Source: an uncultured Brevibacillus sp.
Lineage (GTDB): Bacteria; Bacillota; Bacilli; Brevibacillales; Brevibacillaceae
Direction of reading: 5' to 3'
NCBI RefSeq assembly: GCF_947502445.1
Contig: NZ_CANMZW010000005.1
Coordinates: 1-64,000 of the forward strand
Length of the DNA: 64,000 nucleotides
Shown here: positions 7,323-16,947 of the stretch, one piece after another
Position numbering within the stretch: position 1 is the stretch's first letter
Layout of the letters: each line of letters opens with the position of its first letter
Position numbers and translations under genes: made by a program
Notes under the pieces: generated by a model
Told to the model about the DNA's origin: nothing
Seen by the model: the letters and a program-made list of their open reading frames with translations, nothing else
Database searches by the model: none

Positions 7323-9947
7323 CTACTTCACAGTCACCACGATCGGCGTTTTCTTGCCGCCGTAGGACACATAAATCGTCGCCTTACCTGCTCCTGTCGC
7401 CTTGATCACTCCGTCCTTCACATCCGCAACGAGCAGGCGTGAGGTGGTCCAGAGAGCGGGCTTGGTGACATTCGCTTCGGAACCGTCCATGTAGGTAGCA
7501 ATCGCGCTTACTTGCTTGACTTCCCCTTTGCTCATCACGAGCTGGACAACATCGGTTTTCAAGTATTTCAATGTATCGACATCTACAGGGATGGATACGG
7601 TCTTGTCATTGTATTTCGCAGTGACAGTCGACTTACCGTAGGCACGTCCGGTGATTTGTCCTTTGGAAACGTCTGCTACCTTGTAGTTGCTCGTTTTCCA
7701 ATCAGCCAAACCTGTTACATTCATCGTACGTCCGTCGGAGAAGGTCGCGGTCAGCACTACATTCACAGTGCTTCCTGTCTTGGTAGAAACAAAGCGTCTG
7801 TCTGCCTCCAGCTTGGTTACAATGCCGACCTCAACCGGAATGCTGATGGATTTTCCGCCGTATTTGGCTGTAATCGTCGCACGACCGGCGGTGAGAGCCT
7901 TCACTGTACCATTGGTCACATCAGCAACCTTGAGGTTCGTAGAGGTCCATTCTGCATCCTTGGTCACATTGCTTGTAGCGCTAGCGGTGTCTGTTGCTGT
8001 GAGCTTGATATCTGCTGTCTCACCTACGTTAAGGATTAGCATTTTTGGATCTACAGACAGGGTTGATGCTTGGTCGACCTCTACTGCGATCGTTATGGTT
8101 TTGCCGTCAAAATTAGCGGTAATGGTCGTTTTTCCTGATCCAACTGCTGTAATATTTCCTTGGTTCACTTCAGCGACAGCTGCAGAAGCTGTAGTCCAGG
8201 TAGCATCCGCACTTACTTCTTTGGTTTTATTATCTGCGTAGGTAGCTGTCAGCTTTACCTTTTCGGTTTCATCTTTGCTCATGACGAGTTTTTTCTTGTC
8301 TACGGTCAAGGACTGAATCACGCCAATCGATACCGGGATGGAGATCGTACGTGTGCCGAAAGTAGCTGTTACCGTTGCTGCGCCAGTGGAAACCCCTGTG
8401 ATCAAGCCTTGGCGAACAGTCGCGACTGCAGGAGCGCTAGAAGTCCAAACGACTTTTTGCGTCACATTTTCACTTGGAACATTCGAATCTGGATACGTTG
8501 CGGTTACCGTTACTTGCTTCACATCGCCGATTTGCAGTGCGACTTTGGTTACATCTGCTGTCAGGCTTTGTGGAACGTCCACATCCACGATGAGTGTCGC
8601 AGCTTTTCCACCGTATTTAGCTGTCAGCGTAGCAGTCCCGGCCTTGTAAGCCGAGATTTTGTTACCACCAGCGAACACGATGTCTGCATTGTCCGAGGAC
8701 CACTCCAGCTTGTCCGTGATGATCTCGGTTGTTCCATTTGCATACGTTGCTTTTACTGTTACACCGTTTGCATTACCAATCGTTTTGGTCTCTCCGCTTT
8801 TCATCGTCAGGTAAGCTGGAACAATATCCAGCGCACGTGGCACTTCAACATCAACATGCACTTGAACCGATTTGTTTCCATACTTGGCTGTGATGACAGC
8901 TTCACCAGAAGCTACGGCGAAAATTTTGCCGTTGCTGTAATAAGCGACATTTTCACGATCCGAGGACCATTCTGCCTTGTCATTTACTACGGTTGGCGTT
9001 CCACCGTTCGCATACGTAGCTTTCAGTTCAACTGCTTGATCCTTGCCCACTTTCAGGAACATGTTTTGTGGAGTTACTTCGAGCTTTTGTGTTGTATCTA
9101 CATCTACTTTAATCGTAGCCGATTTTGTTCCGTATTTTGCAGTAATGGTAGCTGTACCCGCTCCGTATGCGGTGATCTTCCCTTTGAGTGCATCTGCGAC
9201 CGCCGGGTTGTCTGAGGACCATTCTGCTTTTTCTGCTACATCCTTATCCTCGGTGCCATCCGGGAAAATAGCTCGTAGCGTAATGGTTTCGCTTTTCAGC
9301 TGCTCATTGCCCAAAAGCAGAGACACCTGATTATTGCTTGGCTCGAGTCTGTGTGCGATTTCGACGCTGACCGGAATGCTCGTCGTTTTGCTGCCGAACT
9401 TCGCTGTTACCGTAGCTGTACCGGAGCTTAGTCCCGTAACTTTACCGTTAATGACTGTTGCGACAGCCGTATTGTCAACCGTCCAGTCTGCTTTGGTAGT
9501 AACCTCTTCCGGGTCCCCTTCGCTGTAAATCGCAGTCAACCTAACGTCCTTTGAATCGCCGATACGAACATTCAAATTCTGTTGATCCAAAGTCAGTGCT
9601 TTCACTTTTTTCGTAACAGTGACACTTACAACGACGGACTTACTCATATATTCTGCCGTCACGACAGTTGTCCCTACTTTTTTCGCCGTAATCTGTCCTG
9701 CATACACCGAAGCGATCTCCGGGTTTTGACTGGACCAATTTGTCTTGACTCCAACGTCTTCCGTTTTCCCGCTCACATAAATAGCTGCTGCGGTCAATAG
9801 TGCGGAATCTCCATTCTCAAGCGTCACTTCATTCTTGGAAAGAACCAGGCGGCTGATTTCCTCGGCAGCCAATCCTTTCCCTGCGTTTCCGGTTCCTACA
9901 AATAGTAGGACGGCCAGAAACAAGAGCATCGTTTTTTTCCAGAACAT
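7323..9947 (-). CDS. Secreted protein with ten bacterial Ig-like (BIG2) repeats
   Basis: 874 residues from an ATG at 9947 that has GGGAGG seven bases upstream; a TTG six codons earlier overlaps that site and is rejected. After a signal peptide (cut near GLAAE) there are ten tandem repeats of about 83 residues. Each has an opening strand such as QSLTVD, a threonine-rich middle and a WSSDN(P)xVA core, closing with AKYGGKSATI-type strands. These are group 2 bacterial Ig-like domains as in intimin and many surface proteins. No LPXTG, S-layer homology or other anchor is visible, so it is probably secreted or wall-bound through partners. No enzyme domain. It stands alone with its own terminator. 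Role unknown; adhesion or extracellular matrix is likely. Confidence 0.93.
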   Translation of the reverse strand: MFWKKTMLLFLAVLLFVGTGNAGKGLAAEEISRLVLSKNEVTLENGDSALLTAAAIYVSGKTEDVGVKTNWSSQNPEIASVYAGQITAKKVGTTVVTAEYMSKSVVVSVTVTKKVKALTLDQQNLNVRIGDSKDVRLTAIYSEGDPEEVTTKADWTVDNTAVATVINGKVTGLSSGTATVTAKFGSKTTSIPVSVEIAHRLEPSNNQVSLLLGNEQLKSETITLRAIFPDGTEDKDVAEKAEWSSDNPAVADALKGKITAYGAGTATITAKYGTKSATIKVDVDTTQKLEVTPQNMFLKVGKDQAVELKATYANGGTPTVVNDKAEWSSDRENVAYYSNGKIFAVASGEAVITAKYGNKSVQVHVDVEVPRALDIVPAYLTMKSGETKTIGNANGVTVKATYANGTTEIITDKLEWSSDNADIVFAGGNKISAYKAGTATLTAKYGGKAATLIVDVDVPQSLTADVTKVALQIGDVKQVTVTATYPDSNVPSENVTQKVVWTSSAPAVATVRQGLITGVSTGAATVTATFGTRTISIPVSIGVIQSLTVDKKKLVMSKDETEKVKLTATYADNKTKEVSADATWTTASAAVAEVNQGNITAVGSGKTTITANFDGKTITIAVEVDQASTLSVDPKMLILNVGETADIKLTATDTASATSNVTKDAEWTSTNLKVADVTNGTVKALTAGRATITAKYGGKSISIPVEVGIVTKLEADRRFVSTKTGSTVNVVLTATFSDGRTMNVTGLADWKTSNYKVADVSKGQITGRAYGKSTVTAKYNDKTVSIPVDVDTLKYLKTDVVQLVMSKGEVKQVSAIATYMDGSEANVTKPALWTTSRLLVADVKDGVIKATGAGKATIYVSYGGKKTPIVVTVK

Positions 9948-10154
9948 TGCTAGCCTCCCTCGCAAGTATGTAATTTGCTGTTTTTCGAAACCATTCCACC
10001 CTTACTATATCGGCTACTCAGGGAATTAATTTACTAGTTTTTTATGTCAGGCATGTGTCAAGCCCTGTAACTACGCGGATTTTCAATCGTCTATATAGGT
10101 AGCCATACGTAAACGATTCTGGAAAAATGCTTGAAACAAGGGAGAAGACAAAAG

Positions 10155-10796
10155 TTGAGTCAAACACATAAACTATCGAAAAAAAGCGTGCTGCGAAGAT
10201 TGCTTGTTTGCCTTGCTCTCGTCATCGTAATCGGGCTCTCGTGGTCAGGCTACTGCTGGTATCAGATCGAGCAAACCTTGCAAAAAGCTGTACCTGCGCA
10301 TGCTGACGTTGGCATTGTGCTGGGGGCAGCTGTGTGGGGAGAGAAGCCAAGTCCGAGTCTACAAGAGCGTCTGAATCAGGCACTCGCCCTCTATCAAGAA
10401 GGGTATGTACCCTATCTGTTGGTATCGGGTGGTTTAGGCGAAGGCAAAAAAGTGACAGAAGCAGCTGTCATGCGAGACTACTTAATCGAGCATGGCGTTC
10501 CAGCAGACAAAATCCTGCTAGAGTCACAGTCTACCAGTACATACGAAAACCTGCTGTATAGCCAGCAGGTCATGGAAGCTCACAATATGCGCGATGCACT
10601 CGTCATCAGCCACGACTACCATCTCGCTCGCGCAGTAGTCATGGCCGATGCTTTAGGAATATCTGTTTCGCCCGTTGGAGCTCGGTCCAAGGTCTTGTTT
10701 GGACCTTACCATCGATCACGTGAGGTACTGGCACTCACTCACTGGGAACTCTCTCGCTTTTTATCCATTACTCTCCACGCGGTGATTCTTGCGTAG
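10155..10796 (+). CDS. DUF218 / YdcF-SanA family membrane protein
   Basis: 213 residues from a TTG at 10155 with GGGAGAAG nine bases upstream; a TTG at 10131 in the same frame lacks a good site. One membrane helix near the N-terminus (LLVCLALVIVIGLSW) is followed by the DUF218 fold: IVLGAAVWG, LLVSGGLGEG, LLESQSTSTYENL and ALVISHDYHLARA. SanA of E. coli belongs to this family and affects envelope permeability; the biochemical activity is unsettled. The 3' end overlaps the convergent dnaI gene by 36 bases. Confidence 0.85.
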   Translation: MSQTHKLSKKSVLRRLLVCLALVIVIGLSWSGYCWYQIEQTLQKAVPAHADVGIVLGAAVWGEKPSPSLQERLNQALALYQEGYVPYLLVSGGLGEGKKVTEAAVMRDYLIEHGVPADKILLESQSTSTYENLLYSQQVMEAHNMRDALVISHDYHLARAVVMADALGISVSPVGARSKVLFGPYHRSREVLALTHWELSRFLSITLHAVILA

Positions 10797-11705
10797 AATC
10801 TCATATACCTCAACGAAATGGCGGATGCGCTCCATAATGCGTGCCGCCTTTGTTCGTTCGATACGATTGCCGTTAGAGATGGACAGATGCTCCTCCAGCT
10901 CTTCCAGCGAGTAGTTGGAGGTGAACAGTGTCGGCAGATGATTGTTCGCCCGCTGGTTTAAAATCACGCCCAAAATCTCATCGCGTACCCATGGTGTCAG
11001 ATTTTCCGCACCGATATCGTCGAGGATGAGGACAGGAACCTCTTTGAGCAGCTCCAGCTTTCCTACATACGATTGATCGGAAATCGAATCCTTCATCTCG
11101 CGAATAAAATCAGGAACATAAACCAACAGCGAGGCAATATGGCTCAAGGAAAGCTGATGCGCAATCGCTCCCATCAGATAGCTTTTCCCGACACCAAATG
11201 GACCGTGGAGATACAAGCCCTTGACCCGCTCGCCAGCCTCCACCTGGTTGCAAAACTGAATCGCTGCCGCAACGGCTGCCCGATTGCCCATATCGTGCTC
11301 CAGCTTGTCAAAGCTCGCCGCCATCGTTTCCTCAGACGCATAATAGCTGCGCATCAGACGTCTGCGCTTCAGATCCTCTTCATGCGTCAATTGCTTTTTA
11401 CAGGGGGCAATGGCGCTCACAATCGTACTGTTGACGTGATCGAGCTGTGTCCGGTGTCCCTTTACCAGATTGGGGCAATTCTCAAGCCCTGGGCAGCGCT
11501 CGCACCAGTATTGCTCCTTTACCGCCGTATATACATTGGAGAGAGAGCGCAAATAGTCGTCTCGGCTCATCTCCGGATGCTCCTGTGCAAATGCCTGCAA
11601 GTACGCACTGGAACGAAACATCTTATCCAGCTGCTCATCAGGCGACAAGATTTGGCGTGGTGTCCGTTTGGTTAGCTCTTTCATAAAATCACCGATGGAT
11701 TCCAT
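10761..11705 (-). CDS. dnaI: Primosomal protein DnaI, helicase loader
   Basis: 314 residues. DnaI loads the replicative helicase DnaC at oriC and at restarted forks together with DnaD and DnaB. The N-terminal domain has the zinc-binding cysteines CERCPGLENCPN and a later Cys; the C-terminal AAA+ domain has Walker A GPFGVGKS (about residues 169-176), Walker B LILDDIGAE and the sensor region TLFTSNYSLEEL. It lies seven bases after dnaB, as in B. subtilis. The end overlaps the convergent DUF218 gene, so transcripts of the two would be antisense over 36 bases. Confidence 0.96.
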   Translation of the reverse strand: MESIGDFMKELTKRTPRQILSPDEQLDKMFRSSAYLQAFAQEHPEMSRDDYLRSLSNVYTAVKEQYWCERCPGLENCPNLVKGHRTQLDHVNSTIVSAIAPCKKQLTHEEDLKRRRLMRSYYASEETMAASFDKLEHDMGNRAAVAAAIQFCNQVEAGERVKGLYLHGPFGVGKSYLMGAIAHQLSLSHIASLLVYVPDFIREMKDSISDQSYVGKLELLKEVPVLILDDIGAENLTPWVRDEILGVILNQRANNHLPTLFTSNYSLEELEEHLSISNGNRIERTKAARIMERIRHFVEVYEILRKNHRVESNG

Positions 11706-11712
11706 CTAGCAC

Positions 11713-13164
11713 TCACCCTCCCTTCTGTTTTTTGCGTAACGTTTCCAGCATTTTGCTCAGCTCGGGATCATCTGATATGAGCTTTCCTTTTGTAGATTCA
11801 TTCGCGTTGCTCTCTTGGGCCAATTGCCACTCTACTGATGCCGGCAGCTTGTCTTGCAGGACCGCGCGTCCATTCCTTCGCGCAGGAGCAGATTCCTTTT
11901 TGCTGCCTTTTGCCTTCTCCTGCGTCTGTGCCCGCTGATCAGCTCGATCCAGAATTTGCTTCACAGCCTCATCCACTGTAGCGATCCGTTTTGCTTTCCA
12001 GCTATCGCGAATCGTCTCCATGTACGCTTTTGGCAATTCCATCTGCATACTGGCAAGCGTGTGCAGGATCAAAGCATTCACGACCTCAGGCTGCAGTCCG
12101 TCTGCAAATACGAGCGTTTCTGCGCGATCCAGAAACACCTTGCTGACTCTGCCTCCCACTACCCGTTCCAACAGGGCAAGAGGGGACAGCAGGCGACAGG
12201 CTCGCACGAAAGCTTCACTGCCTGGCTCAGGCAATCTTCCTGGCCCCCACTCATCCTCGCCAGCTGGTGTAGCTGTCGGCGTATTGCGATAGAGCTTGTC
12301 CTCTGTGTAGCGCTGCATCAACCGCTTGCGCAGCACTTCCCCATCCAGACTGCGATCTGCTTTGTACAACGTCCAGTCGCGCAGCTCCTGTCCCATCCCC
12401 CAGCTGTCCAGCTGATAGAAATGGCATAGCTGATACAATAGCTCCATGCTACTGCCATCCAGCACCTTGGCAGAATCGGCATTGTCCGGCAAATAAAGGC
12501 GCAGGGAGGATACGCTCAGCGGATGGTTCACCTGTGCCTCGTAGTTTGATTGGAGAGCTGCTTGTGGGAAGCTCGCCTCCATCTCTGTCAAAAACCGTTC
12601 ACGCTCGGAGCCTTTCTTCACTTCTAATTCAGATGGCTTCAAGGATTGGAAAACTTCGTGAAAATCTTTCGTTACATTTTCGACGATGGAATACTCCTGT
12701 TCCAGCTGATTCCCGACCACGTCAGCGTATAGCTGCCGCATCTGCTGGAAGCGGATATTCTCGATCTTGTTCAACAGCATCAACGATAGCACATAATCAG
12801 CAAAAAACTCACTCGGAGTAAGCGGCGGCTTCACCAAATATTCGTAGTAGTAATCGCGCTGCTGATTTTCGCGGCGGCGTACCTCCAAGAGTCCCATCGC
12901 CTCCAATCGTTCACGCGCATCCAGAAGCCGATCCAACGACAGGGAGGTGGTGAGCATCAGGCTGCGATGAGTGCCTTCCGTTGACGCGGCACTGATTTCC
13001 TGTACGCCATGGACGAGCAGCTGATACAGCGAATACGACTCGACGCCGATGATCGGCAAATACAGCTGTGTAACAAAGCCCGTCTCGGCGAAGCTGATCG
13101 GCCTCACTATTCGCACCACATAACGATCCTTTGGCAACAATTCGTTCCATACTAAACGACGCAT
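11713..13164 (-). CDS. dnaB: Replication initiation and membrane attachment protein DnaB
   Basis: 483 residues from the ATG at 13164, preceded by GGAAGGAAAG; a TTG seven codons upstream overlaps this site. Firmicute DnaB (unrelated to E. coli DnaB helicase) works with DnaD and DnaI in helicase loading and attaches the origin to the membrane. The order nrdR-dnaB-dnaI matches B. subtilis. The N-terminal part carries winged-helix-like stretches (ERLEAMGLLEVRRRENQQRD); the rest is helical with a charged C-terminus, KMLETLRKKQKGG. Identification rests on family likeness and synteny. Confidence 0.93.
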   Translation of the reverse strand: MRRLVWNELLPKDRYVVRIVRPISFAETGFVTQLYLPIIGVESYSLYQLLVHGVQEISAASTEGTHRSLMLTTSLSLDRLLDARERLEAMGLLEVRRRENQQRDYYYEYLVKPPLTPSEFFADYVLSLMLLNKIENIRFQQMRQLYADVVGNQLEQEYSIVENVTKDFHEVFQSLKPSELEVKKGSERERFLTEMEASFPQAALQSNYEAQVNHPLSVSSLRLYLPDNADSAKVLDGSSMELLYQLCHFYQLDSWGMGQELRDWTLYKADRSLDGEVLRKRLMQRYTEDKLYRNTPTATPAGEDEWGPGRLPEPGSEAFVRACRLLSPLALLERVVGGRVSKVFLDRAETLVFADGLQPEVVNALILHTLASMQMELPKAYMETIRDSWKAKRIATVDEAVKQILDRADQRAQTQEKAKGSKKESAPARRNGRAVLQDKLPASVEWQLAQESNANESTKGKLISDDPELSKMLETLRKKQKGG

Positions 13165-13323
13165 CGGCTCTTTCCTTCCTGACAAATCTCGATTCTCTTA
13201 TTATAGCATGAGCACTCTACAATCGCTTTCGAATTCAATTGGAAAGCCAAAGAAGCTCCTGCGAATGATTCGCGAGAGCAAGGCAGGCACAAATATGGAT
13301 AGGGACAACCGGTGAACCGTTCC

Positions 13324-13812
13324 CTACTCTTTAGGCGGAAAGAGCGAATGGCTGTTGCGAGCTTGAGCCAAAAGCTCCTCTAGCTCCTTCATGAATACAT
13401 TAATATCCTTGAACTGACGATAAACAGAGGCAAATCGTACATAAGCCACTTCATCTACATGGTACAAACGCTCCATGACCTTCTCCCCGACATCGTTGCT
13501 CGGGATCTCCGCTTGCCCGCAGCTGCGCAGCTCTTTTTCGATATCGTTCACGACATGCTCCAATACTTCCAAAGGAACAGGCCGCTTTTCACATGCGCGA
13601 ACCAAGCCCCGCAAGATCTTGTCCCGATTGAACTCTTCGCGGGTGCCATCTTTTTTCACGATTAATAGAGGCGTCTCCTCTACCATTTCAAAGGTAGTGA
13701 AACGACGTTCACATTTTTCACACTCGCGCCGACGACGAATGGATTTATTATTATTGAAGGGACGCGAATCTAGTACTCTAGTCCCGTTATACTCGCAGAA
13801 TGGACAACGCAT
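13324..13812 (-). CDS. nrdR: Transcriptional repressor NrdR
   Basis: 162 residues, normal family length. An N-terminal zinc ribbon (CPFC near residue 3 and CEKC near residue 33) is followed by an ATP-cone domain ([19 protein letters not shown]). NrdR senses ATP/dATP and represses ribonucleotide reductase genes by binding pairs of NrdR boxes. Such boxes lie before nrdJ in this window at 43713-43760, which gives the regulator a target. It is upstream of dnaB-dnaI in the same direction. Confidence 0.97.
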   Translation of the reverse strand: MRCPFCEYNGTRVLDSRPFNNNKSIRRRRECEKCERRFTTFEMVEETPLLIVKKDGTREEFNRDKILRGLVRACEKRPVPLEVLEHVVNDIEKELRSCGQAEIPSNDVGEKVMERLYHVDEVAYVRFASVYRQFKDINVFMKELEELLAQARNSHSLFPPKE

Positions 13813-13949
13813 ATTAAAATCAACTCCAATGCCTACGATACTTGTCTACAGTGTCCCTCATCTTCCCTTCATAAGTCAAGTCAATCCTTGTACCTATTTA
13901 AAGCATAAGTCGAATGGAGTACAATATGGGTACTGTTGGAGGGATTGGA

Positions 13950-15080
13950 ATGCGTTTAGTATCTTTAAAACATGTCCAGCCAGGTATGAAGCTGGGCCGC
14001 ACCGTTTTCACAGAAGACGGTAAAGTATTGCTAGGGACCGGGATGCTCCTTACTGAGCGCCTGATTGGGGGACTTGAGCGTTCTGGCATTGATTCCGTCT
14101 ACATCGATGATCCCCGCACAGCAGATATTGTGGTTGAAGAGGTCATCCGTCCGCAAACCAGACAAGTCGCTGTGGAAGCAATCGAAAAGACGATCAAGCA
14201 GATCACCAACTCAAACAAATTGGCTCGGAAAATTTCGTTAAAAGAAATGGGCCTTCACTTTCAGCGTTCCTTCGGCTCCATTCTAGACGACCTGATGCTA
14301 AACAAGCAAATGGTTGGGCATCTGACAACGATCTCTACGCACTCGCCATCGTTGTATCATCACTCTGTCAACGTAGCAGTACTGGCAACTGCTGTAGGTA
14401 TGTCAATGGGCTACAATCGGACACAGCTGATGCAGCTCGGTATTGGCGCTATGCTGCATGATATCGGGAAAGTCAATTTACCAGAAGAACTGGTTCAAAA
14501 GAAAGAGCGTTGGACAGAAGAAGAACGTGAAATCGCAAAACAGCATACCACGCTCGGCTTTAATTTGCTACGGAAACAGCATGACATCTCGCTCCTGTCT
14601 GCTCATGTCTGTTTGCAGCACCACGAGCGGCTAAATGGGAGTGGCTATCCCCAGGGTCTCTCGGGTAAACAAATTCATGAGTACGCACAGATCGTAGGTA
14701 TTTGCGACATATATGATTCCCTGACGTCCCCACGCCCGTGGAGAAAGCGCTACATGCCTCAGGACGCACTCGAATATTTACTCGGATCAGGCGGTCATTT
14801 GTTCGAGCACACGCTGGTCAATGCATTTATTAAGCATATCGCCATTTTCCCAATCGGAAGCAGCGTCGTCCTGAACACAGGAGAAATCGGAGTCGTTTAC
14901 AAAGTTGATCCCGACTATTCCCATCGACCAACCGTAAGAATTTTGAAGGACGGCCGAGGAAACGACGTTCACACTCCGTTCGACTTGAATTTAAAAGAAA
15001 ATATAAAACTGTTTATTGTCGGCTTTGAAGATGACGAATTATTTAGTCTAGGTGGTATAGCAGAGTCAACTCCGTCCTGA
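13950..15080 (+). CDS. HD-GYP domain protein, probable cyclic-di-GMP phosphodiesterase
   Basis: 376 residues from an ATG at 13950 behind GGAGGGATTGG; an in-frame ATG 12 codons earlier lacks a site. The HD-GYP domain shows YHHSVNVA, the metal pair in MLHDIGK (about residue 170), a second His pair in QHHERLNGSGYPQGL (about 224-238) and the DIYDSLTSPRPWRK motif. Such proteins hydrolyse cyclic di-GMP, lowering biofilm and raising motility in many bacteria. No sensor domain other than a short N-terminal beta region. It occupies the place between nrdR and gapB where B. subtilis has speD. Confidence 0.92.
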   Translation: MRLVSLKHVQPGMKLGRTVFTEDGKVLLGTGMLLTERLIGGLERSGIDSVYIDDPRTADIVVEEVIRPQTRQVAVEAIEKTIKQITNSNKLARKISLKEMGLHFQRSFGSILDDLMLNKQMVGHLTTISTHSPSLYHHSVNVAVLATAVGMSMGYNRTQLMQLGIGAMLHDIGKVNLPEELVQKKERWTEEEREIAKQHTTLGFNLLRKQHDISLLSAHVCLQHHERLNGSGYPQGLSGKQIHEYAQIVGICDIYDSLTSPRPWRKRYMPQDALEYLLGSGGHLFEHTLVNAFIKHIAIFPIGSSVVLNTGEIGVVYKVDPDYSHRPTVRILKDGRGNDVHTPFDLNLKENIKLFIVGFEDDELFSLGGIAESTPS

Positions 15081-15088
15081 TTGCACCG

Positions 15089-15125
15089 AAAAACCCCCCA
15101 TTGCGCTTTTGCAAGGGGGGTTTTT
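15089..15125. terminator. Bidirectional terminator between the HD-GYP gene and gapB
   Basis: AAAAACCCCCC / GGGGGGTTTTT stem with a 15-base loop; it serves the plus-strand HD-GYP gene and the minus-strand gapB gene. Confidence 0.9.
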
Positions 15126-15142
15126 CGTGCTGCCACGCTACG

Positions 15143-16189
15143 CTAGTTTACACCAGCAGCTGCAGCTTCTTTTTGAGTGGCTCGATTGTGCATCTCGGAT
15201 ACGTGACGCACGAGATCAACTACGCGGCAGGAATAGCCCCACTCGTTATCGTACCAAGCGATCACTTTCACTTGGTTCGTACCCATCACCATGGTGGACA
15301 GTGCATCAATGATGGAGGAATTGTCATTGCCGATAAAGTCGCTCGATACGAGTGGCTCTTCGCAGAATTCAATGTAGCCCTTCATGCTGCCTTCACTTGC
15401 TTCGCGCAAAACACGATTCACTTCTTCAACAGTTACTGGCTTCCTGGTGTTTACAACCAGGTCCACAACAGAAACGTTAGGAGTAGGTACACGCAGAGAG
15501 AAGCCGTTGAGCTTGCCGTTCAGCTCAGGCAATACTTTTCCTACCGCACGAGCTGCACCAGTCGTAGTCGGGATGATGGATTCGCCAGCTGCACGAGCAC
15601 GGCGCAGGTCTTTATGTGGATTGTCGATATTTACTTGGTCATTTGTGAGCGAGTGAATCGTTGTCATCAAGCCTTGCTCGATTCCGAATGCTTCGTTCAA
15701 CACTTTTGCCACTGGAGCGAGGCAGTTGGTTGTGCAGGAAGCATTGGATACGATGTGATGATTAGCATGCTCGTAGATGCCTTCGTTTACACCCATAACG
15801 ATCGTTGCATCTTCCTCTTTCGCAGGTGCCGTGATGACCACTTTTTTCGCACCGCTTTGCAGATGCTTGCCAGCGCCTTCGCGATCTTTGAATTTGCCTG
15901 TTGCTTCGACAACGATTTCTACGCCAAGCTCTCCCCAAGGCAGCTTGAGCGGATCACGATCAGATAATACAAGAGTAGGTTTGCCATCTACGATGATCTT
16001 GTTGTCTTGTACTTCCACTTTATTCTGCAGGCGTCCATGAATGGTGTCGTACTTCAACAAATGGGCAAGCGTTTCCGCTGGATAGCTGGCGTTGATTGCA
16101 ACGATTTCAATGTTGGGGTCTTGAACAGCGCGGCGGAATACCATGCGTCCAATACGGCCGAAACCATTAATAGCTATTTTGATTGTCAT
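15143..16189 (-). CDS. gapB: Glyceraldehyde-3-phosphate dehydrogenase, gluconeogenic type
   Basis: 348 residues. The Rossmann start [11 protein letters not shown], catalytic SNASCTTNC (Cys near 154), substrate-binding [16 protein letters not shown] and the C-terminal YDNEWGYS are all present. At the end of the second beta strand it reads INASYP, where glycolytic GapA has an Asp that fixes NAD; this favours NADP and the GapB (gluconeogenic) type. The position beside coaE-mutM-polA is that of gapB in B. subtilis, and the promoter contains a CcpN-like operator, as expected for a gene repressed by glucose. An additional glycolytic gapA should lie elsewhere in the genome. Confidence 0.95.
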   Translation of the reverse strand: MTIKIAINGFGRIGRMVFRRAVQDPNIEIVAINASYPAETLAHLLKYDTIHGRLQNKVEVQDNKIIVDGKPTLVLSDRDPLKLPWGELGVEIVVEATGKFKDREGAGKHLQSGAKKVVITAPAKEEDATIVMGVNEGIYEHANHHIVSNASCTTNCLAPVAKVLNEAFGIEQGLMTTIHSLTNDQVNIDNPHKDLRRARAAGESIIPTTTGAARAVGKVLPELNGKLNGFSLRVPTPNVSVVDLVVNTRKPVTVEEVNRVLREASEGSMKGYIEFCEEPLVSSDFIGNDNSSIIDALSTMVMGTNQVKVIAWYDNEWGYSCRVVDLVRHVSEMHNRATQKEAAAAGVN

Positions 16190-16234
16190 AGAGAAACCCC
16201 TTTCGCAATTAAGTTACGCTTATCTGTTATCTTC

Positions 16235-16262
16235 ATTATAATAAGTATGACACAATTATCAA
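16235..16262 (-). promoter_or_regulatory. gapB promoter with CcpN-type operator
   Basis: On the minus strand TTGATA and TATAAT are 16 bases apart, about 45 bases before the gapB start. The spacer contains TGTGTCATACT (16244-16254), which fits the published CcpN consensus TRTGHYATAYW at every position. CcpN represses gapB and pckA under glycolytic conditions in B. subtilis. A ccpN gene is not in this window. Confidence 0.75.
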
Positions 16263-16350
16263 TGTGTTTTACTGAAAAATAAATATTTGGACGATTTACC
16301 CCTGCTATTTTACTCATTGTGTTTTCCTTTAGGATGTCCATCATCGGACA

Positions 16351-16384
16351 AAAGCCGCTCTCTTGGAAGTAGAGAAGCGGCTTT
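16351..16384 (-). terminator. Terminator of the coaE operon
   Basis: AAGCCGCT / AGCGGCTT stem with T-tract on the minus strand, touching the stop codon of the transglycosylase gene. Confidence 0.85.
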
Positions 16385-16947
16385 TAGTGTAATTGAAAGT
16401 CATAAATATTTTTGTAACGATCATGATAATAAAGGACGCGTTGTACGTACAAGCGTGTCTCTCCGAACGGAATATCCTCAATCGTGTCCCGTCTGCCATT
16501 CCATTGCTCTGCCTGTAACCAGCCGCTTACTTTTCCGGGGCCAGCGTTGTACGCAGCAATGACTTTGGTAACATCGCCCTCGTAGCGTGCAAGCAAGAAA
16601 TTCAAGTACCACGTACCAATTTCAATATTCATGACCGGATCATACAAATATTGATTATCCTTTGGGCGCAGGTTAGCCTGCCCCACGATCCATTCACCCG
16701 TATCTGGCATGATTTGCATCAAGCCTACTGCTCCCTTTTTCGATACACGATCTGTTTTAAACCCACTCTCTGAACGGATCACTGCCAAAATAAGGTGAGG
16801 GTCTACCTGAAATTTTTGAGATGCCCGTACAATTTCATTTTGAAATTTGATCGGATACATCCACTTCCAGATTAAGGGCGTATTGAGCAGCAAAAAAACA
16901 CTCATTAAAACAAGTAAAATAACCGCTGCCCTGTGGCGTGATTTCAT
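16384..16947 (-). CDS. Membrane-anchored lytic transglycosylase (SLT domain)
   Basis: 187 residues: one N-terminal membrane helix (VILLVLMSVFLLLNTPLI) and a Slt70-type domain. The catalytic Glu is in IRSESGF (about residue 60), followed by GAVGLMQIMP and AAYNAGPGKV, the classical SLT motifs. It cleaves peptidoglycan glycan strands to anhydromuramic ends, outside the membrane. The start overlaps the end of coaE by four bases, so it is translated with coaE. B. subtilis has ytaF near coaE instead. Confidence 0.93.
   Translation of the reverse strand: MKSRHRAAVILLVLMSVFLLLNTPLIWKWMYPIKFQNEIVRASQKFQVDPHLILAVIRSESGFKTDRVSKKGAVGLMQIMPDTGEWIVGQANLRPKDNQYLYDPVMNIEIGTWYLNFLLARYEGDVTKVIAAYNAGPGKVSGWLQAEQWNGRRDTIEDIPFGETRLYVQRVLYYHDRYKNIYDFQLH

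Noticed and set aside
8160..9215. 351-codon open frame antisense to the Ig-repeat gene
   Set aside because: It is a shadow of the repetitive coding sequence: cysteine- and tyrosine-rich, no binding site, and interrupted relatives of the frame recur in each repeat.
15101..15967. 288-codon open frame antisense to gapB
   Set aside because: Shadow of gapB, which is complete and supported by motifs and promoter.
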